Assembly: GCF_025336525.1 (NCBI RefSeq)
Contig: NZ_JAOCZP010000011.1
Coordinates: 1 to 64,000, forward strand
Reading direction: 5' to 3'
From: Chelativorans salis
GTDB lineage: Bacteria > Pseudomonadota > Alphaproteobacteria > Rhizobiales > Rhizobiaceae
Length of the DNA: 64,000 nt
Positions 17,606 to 25,933 of this stretch are shown piece after piece (the first letter of the stretch is position 1; each line of letters begins with the position of its first letter). Both the position numbers and the translations under genes were made by a program. The notes under the pieces were generated by a model. It ran no database searches. It was not told the origin of the DNA and saw only the letters and a list, made by a program, of their open reading frames with translations.

Positions 17606-18670
17606 CTAGCTCTTCCTCCAGAAAACGCACACTGCTGCGTCGTTGAAGCCGGTTTCCTTCCTGTAGTCCTTCTCGGCACCGATGTTCACGAATTCGCCGT
17701 CCGCGACCACCACCGGCGGGTACCAGCCCAGCAGCATGTGGCCCGACTGGCTGTCGTCAATGCCGATGCATACGCCACTCTTGCCGCTCGGCGGCGAGCC
17801 CGCGCCGGACTTGTAGACCTGGACCAGGCCATTGTCGTGGGCAGGTAGGTTGACCGGCTTGGCCTCCTTGCCGTCTATGGTGACGTGCACCGTTCGCACC
17901 CACTTCTCCGTATTCATCGCTGCAACATAGAATGTCGTATTCGGCGGCAGGTCGAAGCAGCATTGCCTTCCGGTCTGCAGCGCCGGAGACGGGCCATTGC
18001 CATGCGATTTCTTTTCCGTTGGCAACTGGACGGCCGCGTCAATGCCCTCGGCGAAATCAGTACCATCCAATCCATGCCAGACGCTCTGAATCGCTTGGGC
18101 ATTACTGCATGTGCTTTCGGCAGTATATACAGCCATCTGACTATCTTTGAAGAAGACCGTCCCATCTACCGAATCGAAGGATGCACCGGAAAATTTTGTC
18201 AATCCGGCATCAACACCACTTTTGAAACTCGAAGGCAATGCAACCCAACCGTTACCATGAAGACTGCTAAAATCGTAGGCGTCCCCAAAAACAAATGGCG
18301 AATTCTCGGTATTACAGCTCGCAGACTGGTTATCTTTAAAGATGAAAAATTCACTAGGCCTCCAGTAAGCGCAAGCGTCAAATCCTGATTGCATTTTGCC
18401 TGGAAGATTCTTAAATAGACTGCTAAGCGGCAACGCGTCACCTTTAATCTTGTCATTCCCTAGATCGTACTCTACATATTTTTCCTTCTTGAATAAGTAT
18501 AGCGCGTTATTAATATACGCCGCGCCATTCAAATCGGAATCAAAGCCTATCTCCTTTAACCCATTCCAGTCGTCGGCGATCGAACGCGGGTAACCTGAAT
18601 CAACTTTTTTGCTGTCAGGGTCGATTTGCACATATTTGTCTTTCTTAAAGAAGTATATCTTGGAAGTCAT
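17606..18670 (-). CDS. Hemopexin-repeat protein with C-terminal domain of unknown family
   Basis: 354 aa with no signal peptide. The N-terminal ~215 residues contain about four hemopexin-like repeats: IYFFKKDKYVQID, ALYLFKKEKYVEYD, EFFIFKDNQSASC and TVFFKDSQMAVY, each followed by a W/F-containing turn (DDWNGL, VWHGLDG). Such a four-bladed propeller could bind heme, polyamines or another ligand; known bacterial examples include the photopexins. The C-terminal ~115 residues (from NTTFYVAAMNTEKW) look beta-rich and are not recognised. Base composition shifts from AT-rich in the 5' half to GC-rich in the 3' half. The gene lies alone between two 38-bp direct repeats. Secretion route and function are unknown. 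Confidence 0.8.
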   Translation of the reverse strand: MTSKIYFFKKDKYVQIDPDSKKVDSGYPRSIADDWNGLKEIGFDSDLNGAAYINNALYLFKKEKYVEYDLGNDKIKGDALPLSSLFKNLPGKMQSGFDACAYWRPSEFFIFKDNQSASCNTENSPFVFGDAYDFSSLHGNGWVALPSSFKSGVDAGLTKFSGASFDSVDGTVFFKDSQMAVYTAESTCSNAQAIQSVWHGLDGTDFAEGIDAAVQLPTEKKSHGNGPSPALQTGRQCCFDLPPNTTFYVAAMNTEKWVRTVHVTIDGKEAKPVNLPAHDNGLVQVYKSGAGSPPSGKSGVCIGIDDSQSGHMLLGWYPPVVVADGEFVNIGAEKDYRKETGFNDAAVCVFWRKS

Positions 18671-19026
18671 TTCATCATTTCCTCACGATACTCCAGGAAT
18701 TGCGGGAATTACTGGCAGAGACTGCATCGAAGCAATTGCCCAACTACCAACGGAGAACCCTCCTTGGTGAGCGAAATCACCACGCGGCGGTTCTTCACTC
18801 GACCACGTCTATTGTATGGATCGTGAAACAGTTGGGTATTGTAGAAAATTACAGGTCCAAGGCAGCACGGAGCGTTGAGCGAAATGTCGCCCATCTCCTT
18901 CTGCCACAACACGTCGCTGCACCGTAATAGCCTAGTCTGGTGGTGATACCACCGTCAGCGAAGCGAGGAAATGTCGGGAAACTCGTGCGCTTCTGCCATT
19001 GATTTGCTTGCTAGCAATGACGTAGT
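18671..19026. other. Region upstream of hemopexin-like gene inside the repeat-bracketed segment
   Basis: About 350 bases, AT-richer than the neighbours. It must hold the promoter of the hemopexin-like gene; TCCTGGAGTATCGTGAGGAA just before its ATG includes a GAGGAA ribosome binding site. Apart from the OmpA-like fragment I see no gene. Confidence 0.4.
18709..18912 (-). pseudogene. Possible fragment of an OmpA-like C-terminal domain
   Basis: A 67-codon minus-strand frame ends with PYNRRGRVKNRRVVISLTKEG, close to the NRRV motif ending of OmpA/MotB peptidoglycan-binding domains. Nothing upstream completes the domain. It lies just upstream of the hemopexin-like gene inside the repeat-bracketed segment. 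It may be a decayed partner gene or chance similarity. Confidence 0.3.
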
Positions 19027-19064
19027 TCCACCCTCTCGAGACTTCAGAGGAACGCGAAGATTCG
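19027..19064 (+). repeat. 38-bp direct repeat, right copy
   Basis: Exact copy of 17391-17428. It ends 7 bases before the stop codon of the frameshifted LysR gene, so the LysR end and the repeat may mark the original insertion point. Confidence 0.85.
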
Positions 19065-19071
19065 ACCACCC

Positions 19072-19927
19072 TCAGCCGACGTCGTCCCACGGCAATGTCA
19101 TTAGCCAATCTTTCGTCACGGACACCGAAGCTCGCATCCTCTGATCCACATGCGAGAGAAGCCAGACTGATCGGGCTCGTGCTGATATCGGCAAGTCATC
19201 GATGATTTCGCGCAACCGCGCGTCGCCCGCGGCCGCCAGCCTCGGAAGGAAGCTCACGCCCAGCCCGCAGGCAACCGCCTCCAGGGCTGTCCCGGCATCG
19301 GCGACCCGCAAGAAGCCTTGGCGCGCTCCCTTGATCGACTGAACCCACTTGGCCTGTGGCAGATGGGCATGGGCATCGTCATATCCGATCCAGACCTGAG
19401 GGGCCGCCCCTGATGCTGGGCCGAAGACGGAGAACCCGAGCATGCCGATCTTCTGCGCCCTGACGCTTAGACTCGGGACGTGCCAACCTAACGGCAAGAT
19501 CGGCTTCACGCTTGGTCAGATCGACGTTTCTGGAGTCAGGGACCAGCTCAACGGTCAGCAATGGATATTTGTCCCTGAGTTCAGGGAGATGTGGAACCAA
19601 AATCCTGTTCACGACAATCGGGACCGAGCTGATACGGACCGTGCCCGCCATTTTCCGCGACGCCCGGCCTACAGCATCTTCAATCGCGAGGTTCTCTCGT
19701 TCGATCACCTGTGCATGGCCAATCAAGACCTGCGCAACATCCGTCACCTCGTAGTGACCAGAAGCGTTCCGAACGAGGAGCTTCACCGTGAGGCTCTGTT
19801 CCAAGGTCCGCAAGCGCCGGGCGACCGTCGTTTCGTTCACTCCGAGGACGCGCGCTGCGCGGGCCAGGGTTCCCGCCCGATGGACGGCGAGAAGATATCT
19901 GAGGTCATCCCAGCTATGGTCCTGCAT
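19072..19927 (-). pseudogene. LysR-family regulator, broken by a frameshift
   Basis: Two overlapping minus-strand frames together make a full ~285-aa LysR protein. The first (from ATG 19927, MQDHSWDDLRYLLAVHRAGT) has the helix-turn-helix and half of the effector domain to ...LARPESKRQGA. The second continues KIGMLGFSVFG... to ...LPWDDVG. The switch is near 19450-19465 and needs a one-base change. It could be a real mutation or a sequencing error. The gene is divergent from the YciI gene, its likely target. Confidence 0.75.
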
Positions 19928-20015
19928 TGTTGCAGGTTAAAGCGGCAGAATTGCCGGATCAACTGGCGTTCTTGCTGCCCTATGGTCGGGCCTTAATCTG
20001 CATTGGAGAAAGACC

Positions 20016-20321
20016 ATGAAATTCATCATCCTGTTTGAAGACGAGGCGAACGCCGATCCGGGCATTCGGGAAACCCATATGGCCGAGCACTTGTCCTTTC
20101 TTGAGACGCATTCCGACAATGTCGTCTCGGCCGGGCCTCTGACGGGTTCCGATGGCGAGGGGTGGGGCGGTCTTTGGATCGTCGATGCGGCATCCGTCAA
20201 CGAAGTGGAGCGGCTCGTTCACGAAGATCCTTTCTGGCCCACCGGGCTTCGCAAGTCCTACACCATCCTCGCGTGGAAGCAGGTCTATGGCGCCGGTCGG
20301 CGGCTGATTTATCCTGACTAA
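20016..20321 (+). CDS. YciI-family protein
   Basis: 101 aa, one ferredoxin-like YciI domain. The family-typical Asp/His are in HMAEHLSFL and VHEDPFWPTGL. These small cytoplasmic proteins are dehydrogenase- or dehalogenase-like, with poorly known substrates. Preceded by GGAGAAAG before ATG 20016. Divergent from the frameshifted LysR gene, which probably once controlled it. Confidence 0.85.
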   Translation: MKFIILFEDEANADPGIRETHMAEHLSFLETHSDNVVSAGPLTGSDGEGWGGLWIVDAASVNEVERLVHEDPFWPTGLRKSYTILAWKQVYGAGRRLIYPD

Positions 20322-20433
20322 CCGGTTTGTCTCGCAAAGCAACGGATTGGCTTCGTCCTGGCGGACTCCCTTCACCCTCTTGCGATGAGCTGGAACGCGC
20401 AAAAGCGACCCGAAGCGGACGCGAAAGCTGTTT

Positions 20434-20868
20434 TCAGGCACTGGGCAGATTGGCCAAGAAGAAGACGAATGCCGCGACGCCACCAAGAACGCTTCGCCCC
20501 GCGTGAAGCTTTCCCCATTGCACGAGCAGTTTGCGCGTTTCGCCGTTTGCACCATCGACCATCGTCGCCTCAAGGCGATGATTGACCGGCATGATGACGA
20601 ACAGCGTATAGGGCCAGTTAGCCAGGATGAAAGCGGCGCCGAGCAGCCAGAGCATATCGCCGTGGTCCCACCAAGCAGCAAGCCCCAGCAGTCCTGAAAG
20701 CACTGCGAGAGAAGCCTGCATGGCAAAGCCACGCTTGTAGGCGGGGCCCCATTGGATCAACGCGGCGCGATCGTCCAGTGCGAGCCTGGCGGGCTGCTCA
20801 GCTAAATTGATGTAGATGGCGGCGCCGAAAAATATCGCCGCGCTTAAAAGGGCCAAGAGTCCAAACAT
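20434..20868 (-). CDS. DUF1772-family membrane protein
   Basis: 144 aa with four predicted membrane helices (about residues 2-20, 50-68, 72-95, 122-141). It has the family-typical N-terminal ALLSAAIFFGAAIYINLAEQPAR and central PYTLFVIMPVNHRLE segments. Inner-membrane protein of unknown function, often near anthrone-oxygenase-like or stress genes. It stands alone, convergent with the YciI gene. Confidence 0.8.
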   Translation of the reverse strand: MFGLLALLSAAIFFGAAIYINLAEQPARLALDDRAALIQWGPAYKRGFAMQASLAVLSGLLGLAAWWDHGDMLWLLGAAFILANWPYTLFVIMPVNHRLEATMVDGANGETRKLLVQWGKLHAGRSVLGGVAAFVFFLANLPSA

Positions 20869-21153
20869 GCGCTGATCTCCCGCGCACTGCTATAGCATTA
20901 TCCCGCACTTGCCATTTCCGCTCCCCACCCTCGTGTGACGGATGGGAACCGGAAAGTTCGACCCCGAATACGCCATTCACTCGTCTCGCAAGCAAAGGCC
21001 GCTTCAAGATAGAATAGCCGACGTTGCGCTGCTGGGAGAGCGTCCGCTGGACCGGAAGCCCTGATTGAGTTTCCTGGCGTCAGACGACTCGCATGTCACG
21101 TCTGTCGTCGCTACCTCGTCTTACTTTGTGCAGTCCTGCACAAAGGAGGGATC

Positions 21154-21723
21154 ATGACACCCAGGTCGAAGGTCCATTCGGCAGTGCCGCGCCAACACCC
21201 TTCTTCTGGCGGAGATGAGAAGCGGCCAGCCAGCAAAGAATCGCAGTTTGCATCCAATCTCTTCACAGAGATAAGCAGCGAACTGACCGACCGCAACTGG
21301 GTCGTCACCAGTATCGACAAGCTTTCTCAATGGGCAAGGACGGGTTCCTTGATGTGGAACCAGTTCGGCCTTGCCTGCTGCGGTGTCGAGATGATGCAAT
21401 TTGCGATGCCGCGCTATGACTGCGAGCGCTTCGGCTTTGCGCCGCGCGCCTCACCGCGCCAGTCCGACGTGATGATCGTTGCGGGCACAGTGACTAACAA
21501 AATGGCCCCTGCGATTCGCAAGATCTACGATCAGATGCCTGAATCCCGCTACGTTATCTCGATGGGTTCATGTGCCAATGGCGGGGGTTATTATCACTAT
21601 TCGTATTCCGTGACGCGGGGTGTGGACCGAATCATCCCCGTCGACATCTATGCGGAAGCCCTTCTGTACGCATTTCTTCTCCTTCAGAAGAAGATACGGC
21701 GAGTGGGTTCGATCGAGCGTTGA
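21154..21723 (+). CDS. Orphan NuoB-like protein lacking the fourth cluster N2 cysteine segment
   Basis: 189 aa, clearly NADH-quinone oxidoreductase subunit B ([44 protein letters not shown]). In NuoB four cysteines hold the [4Fe-4S] cluster N2. Cys75, Cys76 and Cys140 are present. After VDIY166 the sequence jumps straight to AEALLY, whereas normal NuoB has seven more residues (VPGCPPT) carrying the fourth cysteine. The gap is in frame, at 21651/21652. No other nuo genes are nearby. It is likely a non-functional or repurposed duplicate; the true nuo operon should be elsewhere. A ribosome site AAGGAGG precedes the ATG. Confidence 0.88.
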   Translation: MTPRSKVHSAVPRQHPSSGGDEKRPASKESQFASNLFTEISSELTDRNWVVTSIDKLSQWARTGSLMWNQFGLACCGVEMMQFAMPRYDCERFGFAPRASPRQSDVMIVAGTVTNKMAPAIRKIYDQMPESRYVISMGSCANGGGYYHYSYSVTRGVDRIIPVDIYAEALLYAFLLLQKKIRRVGSIER

Positions 21724-21850
21724 GGCCGGCTTTTCGACGCTGATGCAGCAGTCTTATGACTCCAGGCGACAGGCATGTCACACCCGCCCCCATATACATG
21801 CGGGATGCGCACGCCGTCGTCATGAGGGATTTTCTCGAGCCGATTCAGGT

Positions 21851-22789
21851 TCAAATCTCTCGCTTCTGCTGTTTTCCGGTCAGCCTCCTCTGGAGCGCCC
21901 AGGCGTCGGCTACCGGGCCGAGATGACGAAGCTTGTCCGGGTTGATCACCGAGCGGACCGTCCGCACCACACCTTGGTCGATTTCGAGGGCGAAGACGCC
22001 GAGGTAGAGCCCGTCCTGATCGACCAAAACGGCACCGGGCTGTCCGTTCACACGCCGGCGCAAGAAGCGAAGCCCAAGCTGGCGCATCTGCCGGCCCCAT
22101 CCGGTCAGCAGGCGGGCCAGCTGCATCGCACCGACGACAGGCTTCGACAACTGGGGCGCCTTTCCGCCGCCATCGCCATATATGATGGCATCTTCGGCGA
22201 GAAGCTGCACAAGCCCGTCGAGATCGCCGCTCGTGATCGCGGCAAAGAAATGCGCGGCGAGCCTTTCGCGCTGCTCGGGCGTCGCCTCATAGCGCGGGCG
22301 GTCGGCCTGGATGCGCGCCCGCGCGCGGGCGACAATCTGGCGGCAGTTTGCCTCGCCCTTGCCGACGATCCGGGCAATCTCGTCATAGCCGTAGCCGAAC
22401 ACGTCGTGCAGCAGGAAGGCGGCGCGCTCCACCGGCCCCAGCCGCTCCAGCAACAGCAGGAACGCCATCGACAGCGAATCCGCCTCCTCGGCGACCACGG
22501 TCGGGTCGTTATCCCCCGTATCGGTCAGCAGCGGTTCGGGGAGCCAGACACCGAAATAATCTTCCCGTCGGACGCGCGCAGACCGCTGGTGATCGATCGA
22601 CAGGCGCGTCACCACGGCTGAAAGATAGGCTCGCAGCGAGCCGATCTCTGTCCCGCCCCGAAGTGCGCCCTGATAGCGCAGGAACGCCTCCTGCACGATA
22701 TCCTCCGCATCACTCACGCTGCCCAGCATGCGGTAGGCGATGGCGAACATGCGCGGACGCAGTTTCTCGAAGCTCTCGGACTCTGCCAC
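21851..22789 (-). CDS. ECF41-type RNA polymerase sigma factor with SnoaL-like C-terminal domain
   Basis: 312 aa. Sigma2 (about 10-75; FAIAYRMLGSVSDAEDIVQEAFLR) and sigma4 (about 110-165; HDVFGYGYDEIARIVG) are followed by a SnoaL-like domain. The family hallmarks WLPEP, DGGGK and NPDKL are present. In ECF41 factors the C-terminal extension, not a separate anti-sigma factor, controls activity. They usually drive a linked oxidoreductase, epimerase or carboxymuconolactone decarboxylase gene. Here the NAD-dependent epimerase-like gene lies immediately upstream in the same direction. Confidence 0.88.
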   Translation of the reverse strand: MAESESFEKLRPRMFAIAYRMLGSVSDAEDIVQEAFLRYQGALRGGTEIGSLRAYLSAVVTRLSIDHQRSARVRREDYFGVWLPEPLLTDTGDNDPTVVAEEADSLSMAFLLLLERLGPVERAAFLLHDVFGYGYDEIARIVGKGEANCRQIVARARARIQADRPRYEATPEQRERLAAHFFAAITSGDLDGLVQLLAEDAIIYGDGGGKAPQLSKPVVGAMQLARLLTGWGRQMRQLGLRFLRRRVNGQPGAVLVDQDGLYLGVFALEIDQGVVRTVRSVINPDKLRHLGPVADAWALQRRLTGKQQKREI

Positions 22790-22867
22790 TTCTCCTCACC
22801 TCCTGTTGCGATCGCCGGGTGCCCGGCGCCTTTGCTTCGGCGCCGAGCGCCCCGACGCTTCGTAGCA

Positions 22868-23836
22868 TCATGCAACGGCCCTGAACTGTGGCGATGCCAC
22901 AGGTTCCTGGCCGACCAGGCCGTGCCGGAATCCATCGCGCCAGGTCGGCCAGGCAAGCTCCAGGCTCAACTCGCGCTTGGCCTTTGCATTGGACGCGCCA
23001 CGGGCTTCCGTCATCCACCGCACGAGCATCTCGCCGACGACGAGGCGGCCGAGCCAGACCGGCAGGCGAAGCGGCGGCTTCGCACCGACGACCTCCGCCA
23101 GATAAGGGAGCCATTCCGACACCGCGGCCGGTTGGTCGTCGACGATGTTGTATAGGCCGGGCGAACCGCGCTCCAGGGCCACCACTGCGGCTGCAGCGGC
23201 ATCGTCGACATGGATCCATGACCAGATGCCGGTGCCCCCGCCGAGAATTGGCATCATCCGGCCCTGCACCATCCTGACGAGTTCCTCCGACGCGCCCGGT
23301 CCGTAGAAATTGCCATAGCGCAGCACGATCCCGTCCAAAGGCGCATCGGTGACGGACCGTTCGAGATGTTGGATCGCCGCCAGCGTCTCGGTCAGCGCCT
23401 TTGGGGGTGAGGTGTCGAGCGGATCGTCCTCGCTCTTAGCGGGTCCGCCCTCGCGAATGTTGTTCCAGCCCGTATAGCTCTGAGCGACGAAGCGCTTGAC
23501 GCCAACGGCGCGGGCGGCAGCGAGCAGATTATCGGTGCCTACCGTCCTCAACGCGTTGGTCGGCGCGAACCAGCGGTCGAAGTTCTTGAAGTCGGGCTTG
23601 CCCGAAACACCCGTCATCTGGTGGATGATCGCATCGGGCTCGGCCCGTGCGACCGCCTCGCCGACAGCCGCGCCGTCGAGGCCGTCGATGATCACGGCCG
23701 TGACGCCGAGTTGGCGCAGTGCCTCGGCCTTCGCGGCACTCCGCGTGGTGGCGGTAACGTCATGACCCCGGGCGATGAGCTGTCGCACGAGCGGCTTGCC
23801 GACCGCTCCGGTGGCGCCTGCAAGAAAGATACGCAT
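22868..23836 (-). CDS. NAD(P)-dependent epimerase/reductase-like protein (extended SDR)
   Basis: 322 aa. Rossmann motif GATGAVGKP at residues 7-15; the Tyr of the catalytic region is likely in LRYGNFYGPGASEE, with a WIHVDDAA segment typical of extended SDRs. Cytoplasmic; substrate unknown. The pairing with an ECF41 sigma gene downstream (78-base gap) is common and suggests it is a target of that sigma factor. GGAGGCAGATC precedes ATG 23836. Confidence 0.85.
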   Translation of the reverse strand: MRIFLAGATGAVGKPLVRQLIARGHDVTATTRSAAKAEALRQLGVTAVIIDGLDGAAVGEAVARAEPDAIIHQMTGVSGKPDFKNFDRWFAPTNALRTVGTDNLLAAARAVGVKRFVAQSYTGWNNIREGGPAKSEDDPLDTSPPKALTETLAAIQHLERSVTDAPLDGIVLRYGNFYGPGASEELVRMVQGRMMPILGGGTGIWSWIHVDDAAAAAVVALERGSPGLYNIVDDQPAAVSEWLPYLAEVVGAKPPLRLPVWLGRLVVGEMLVRWMTEARGASNAKAKRELSLELAWPTWRDGFRHGLVGQEPVASPQFRAVA

Positions 23837-24169
23837 GATCTGCCTCCTTTTGCCGGTGTCGGCGCCAACAACCGATCTCGCCGGGCCGTTTCCATCGCCG
23901 ACACCAATGCTGACGCCAATAAAGACGGATTAGGCGAGGCCGCTGTGACACGGCGTGCCGAGGAATTCGCTCGACTCGCTTGATAAGCGCTCGCCAGCAA
24001 CGGGATTCTGGCTTGGCGAAGGTATTTCAAGGGCTGATATCGCGCTCGGCACACATGAGTCGTCTCAAGCAACCTCCGGCAAACTCGGAGCGGTTGCTGC
24101 CAAACCCAAACGGTTCATGAGTTGGGAAAGAGGTCGCAAACCCTTGGGGCGACAAAATCCGATCCGGCG
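23837..24169. other. Intergenic region left of the catabolic island
   Basis: About 330 bases, no gene seen. It should contain the promoter of the epimerase-like gene, possibly with an ECF41 site. The left boundary of the amino-acid catabolic island falls here, but I see no repeat or tRNA marking it. Confidence 0.4.
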
Positions 24170-25102
24170 CTAGATGGCATTTTCGGAAATGTAGCGCGCT
24201 ATCATCAAATCCAGATGCGCGCCTCCCCCGTTCTTGTAGACGGTGATCTCGTCACGCGAACGGCGTCCGTCGGTCCGGCCATGAACCAGGTCGTAAAGGT
24301 CCCCCATAACCGCGTCCGCGGCGATGACGCCGCTTGCAATGGGAATAGTCAGCTCGCCGATATGGTCGATCGTGGTCTCACGGCTATCCACATAAAGTGA
24401 TCCGCTCGAAATCAAAGCGTCATCGGCCTCGCGCATATCGGACTTGTAGGCGCCAATCAGGTCCACATGCGCCCCCGGCTTGATCCAGGCGCCCCGAAGG
24501 ACCGGTTCACGTGCCATGGTGGCGCTGGTAATGATGTCTGCCTCGGTGACGGCCGTCGCCAGATCGGAAACGGCAGCGACCGAGAAGGGTTCGGCCTCAA
24601 ACTCGCGCGCCAGGGCCGTGGACTGTTCCGCCCGTCGCGCCCAGATGGACACTCGTTCCAGCCCCGGGAAAAGCGCCCGATAGGCTTTGACGAGGCTCCG
24701 GGCGACCGTTCCGGCGCCGACGATCAGAAGATTCTTGCTGTCTGGCCGGGCAAGAAAGCGCGCTCCCATAACGGAATCCGCCGCCGTTTTAAACTCGGTT
24801 ACAAGGCGGCTGTCGATGATCGCATCCAACCGGCCATGTTTCGGTTCAAAAACGAACATCGCACCCTGAATGGTCGGCAATCCGTGGGTCGGGTTTTGGT
24901 CGAATACGCTCACCGATTTCACCCCGTAGCCGAGCCCATCGATGAAGGCGCCACGGCTGAGCAGCGTGGCATTGGCCGGACCGAGAAAAATGTCCGCGAC
25001 TTGGGCTTTCGGCCGGAGATGTCCGACTCTCAATGCCTCAACCGCCTCGGTCCAGGACAGGTTACCGATCGTGCCGTCGTATGTGATCAGTTGGGCGTGC
25101 AA
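24170..25102 (-). CDS. Ornithine cyclodeaminase / mu-crystallin family protein
   Basis: 310 aa, family length. N-terminal substrate region with GYGVKSVSVF, containing the family Lys; Rossmann motif VGAGTVARS (about residues 128-136); DLIGAYKSDMREAD and the C-terminal IARYISENAI. Members reduce cyclic imines (e.g. 1-pyrroline-2-carboxylate to proline), cyclise ornithine or oxidise amino acids with NAD(P). Next to proline-racemase- and betaine-demethylase-like genes, a pyrroline-2-carboxylate reductase role is a reasonable guess. It lies 33 bases after the TetR gene, probably in one operon with it. Confidence 0.82.
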   Translation of the reverse strand: MHAQLITYDGTIGNLSWTEAVEALRVGHLRPKAQVADIFLGPANATLLSRGAFIDGLGYGVKSVSVFDQNPTHGLPTIQGAMFVFEPKHGRLDAIIDSRLVTEFKTAADSVMGARFLARPDSKNLLIVGAGTVARSLVKAYRALFPGLERVSIWARRAEQSTALAREFEAEPFSVAAVSDLATAVTEADIITSATMAREPVLRGAWIKPGAHVDLIGAYKSDMREADDALISSGSLYVDSRETTIDHIGELTIPIASGVIAADAVMGDLYDLVHGRTDGRRSRDEITVYKNGGGAHLDLMIARYISENAI

Positions 25103-25135
25103 TGGCGTTCCTCTAGAATAGTTTGCACAGTGGGT

Positions 25136-25816
25136 TCAGGCTACCGTATGCAGGCTTGCGCCCCTCTCTTGCGGTCTGAATTTTAGTCGCGCGTGGAAGC
25201 GGTCCACTTCGCCCTGGGTCGGTGGCCGACCCGTGTAAATCTCGACATATCGCCGAACACGCGACATCCGCGTGGCAACGCTTTCCTGCACCTGCATCGA
25301 GATGTAACCAATCTGGACGAGATAGACCGTGCGCGCACGGACGTCAGCATCGTCACTGGCGAAACCAAACCTGACGAACATGTCTCGTATCGCCGCGAGG
25401 CGACGCTCATCCATCAAGTTAACGCGCGCCATCACGGAGTCAGATTGGTGGGCCCAACCACGTACGGCGAAATCCAATTGCGGTTCGAACACCTCTTCAT
25501 CATAAAATACTGTGATGAGGTTCAACACGGCTTCCGTAATTGTTTCGGCATACGATTCGCAGGCCGCCACGAAAGCACCGGTATTCTTCGTCTCCCACTG
25601 TTCGAGAAGAGCATCGAGCAGAGCATTCCTGTCCTTGAAGAACCAATAGAAGCTGGTACGCGAAATTTTCAGGCTGGTCGCTAGCGGCTGGATTTTCACC
25701 GCGTCGAGCCCAGTTTCGAGGAACGCCCGCTTCGCTGCCTGCAGCCAGACATCGCGCGACCCGCGCCAACCAGACGATTTTTCGGTTTTTCCGGTGATTT
25801 CGCTTTTCCTGTCCAT
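25136..25816 (-). CDS. TetR-family transcriptional regulator
   Basis: 226 aa from ATG 25816 (MDRKSEITGK); an ATG at 25828 is also possible, as neither has a clear ribosome site. The helix-turn-helix is at about residues 20-65 (AVKIQPLATSLKISRTSFYWFFKDR), and the ligand domain follows. Divergent from the flavoprotein operon, with 117 bases between the starts containing a perfect 12-bp palindrome in the promoter spacer. It probably represses both directions until the substrate or a pathway intermediate binds. Confidence 0.82.
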   Translation of the reverse strand: MDRKSEITGKTEKSSGWRGSRDVWLQAAKRAFLETGLDAVKIQPLATSLKISRTSFYWFFKDRNALLDALLEQWETKNTGAFVAACESYAETITEAVLNLITVFYDEEVFEPQLDFAVRGWAHQSDSVMARVNLMDERRLAAIRDMFVRFGFASDDADVRARTVYLVQIGYISMQVQESVATRMSRVRRYVEIYTGRPPTQGEVDRFHARLKFRPQERGASLHTVA

Positions 25817-25879
25817 TGGCGGAATCATACCAGCCGATCGTCCGCGCGGCAAACAAAATATACACGTATGAACTTTGAA

Positions 25880-25909
25880 TTGACATAGATGAACATTCCA
25901 TGGAATCAT
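25880..25909 (+). promoter_or_regulatory. Promoter with palindromic operator, flavoprotein operon
   Basis: TTGACA (25880-25885) and AATCAT (25904-25909) are spaced by 18 bases. The spacer and -10 contain the perfect palindrome ATTCCATGGAAT (25895-25906), a suitable site for the divergent TetR protein. Two ATGAAC motifs (about 25867 and 25889) flank it, roughly two helical turns apart. Prediction by eye. Confidence 0.5.
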
Positions 25910-25933
25910 CCCCCAGTGTTTGGGAGACGAACC

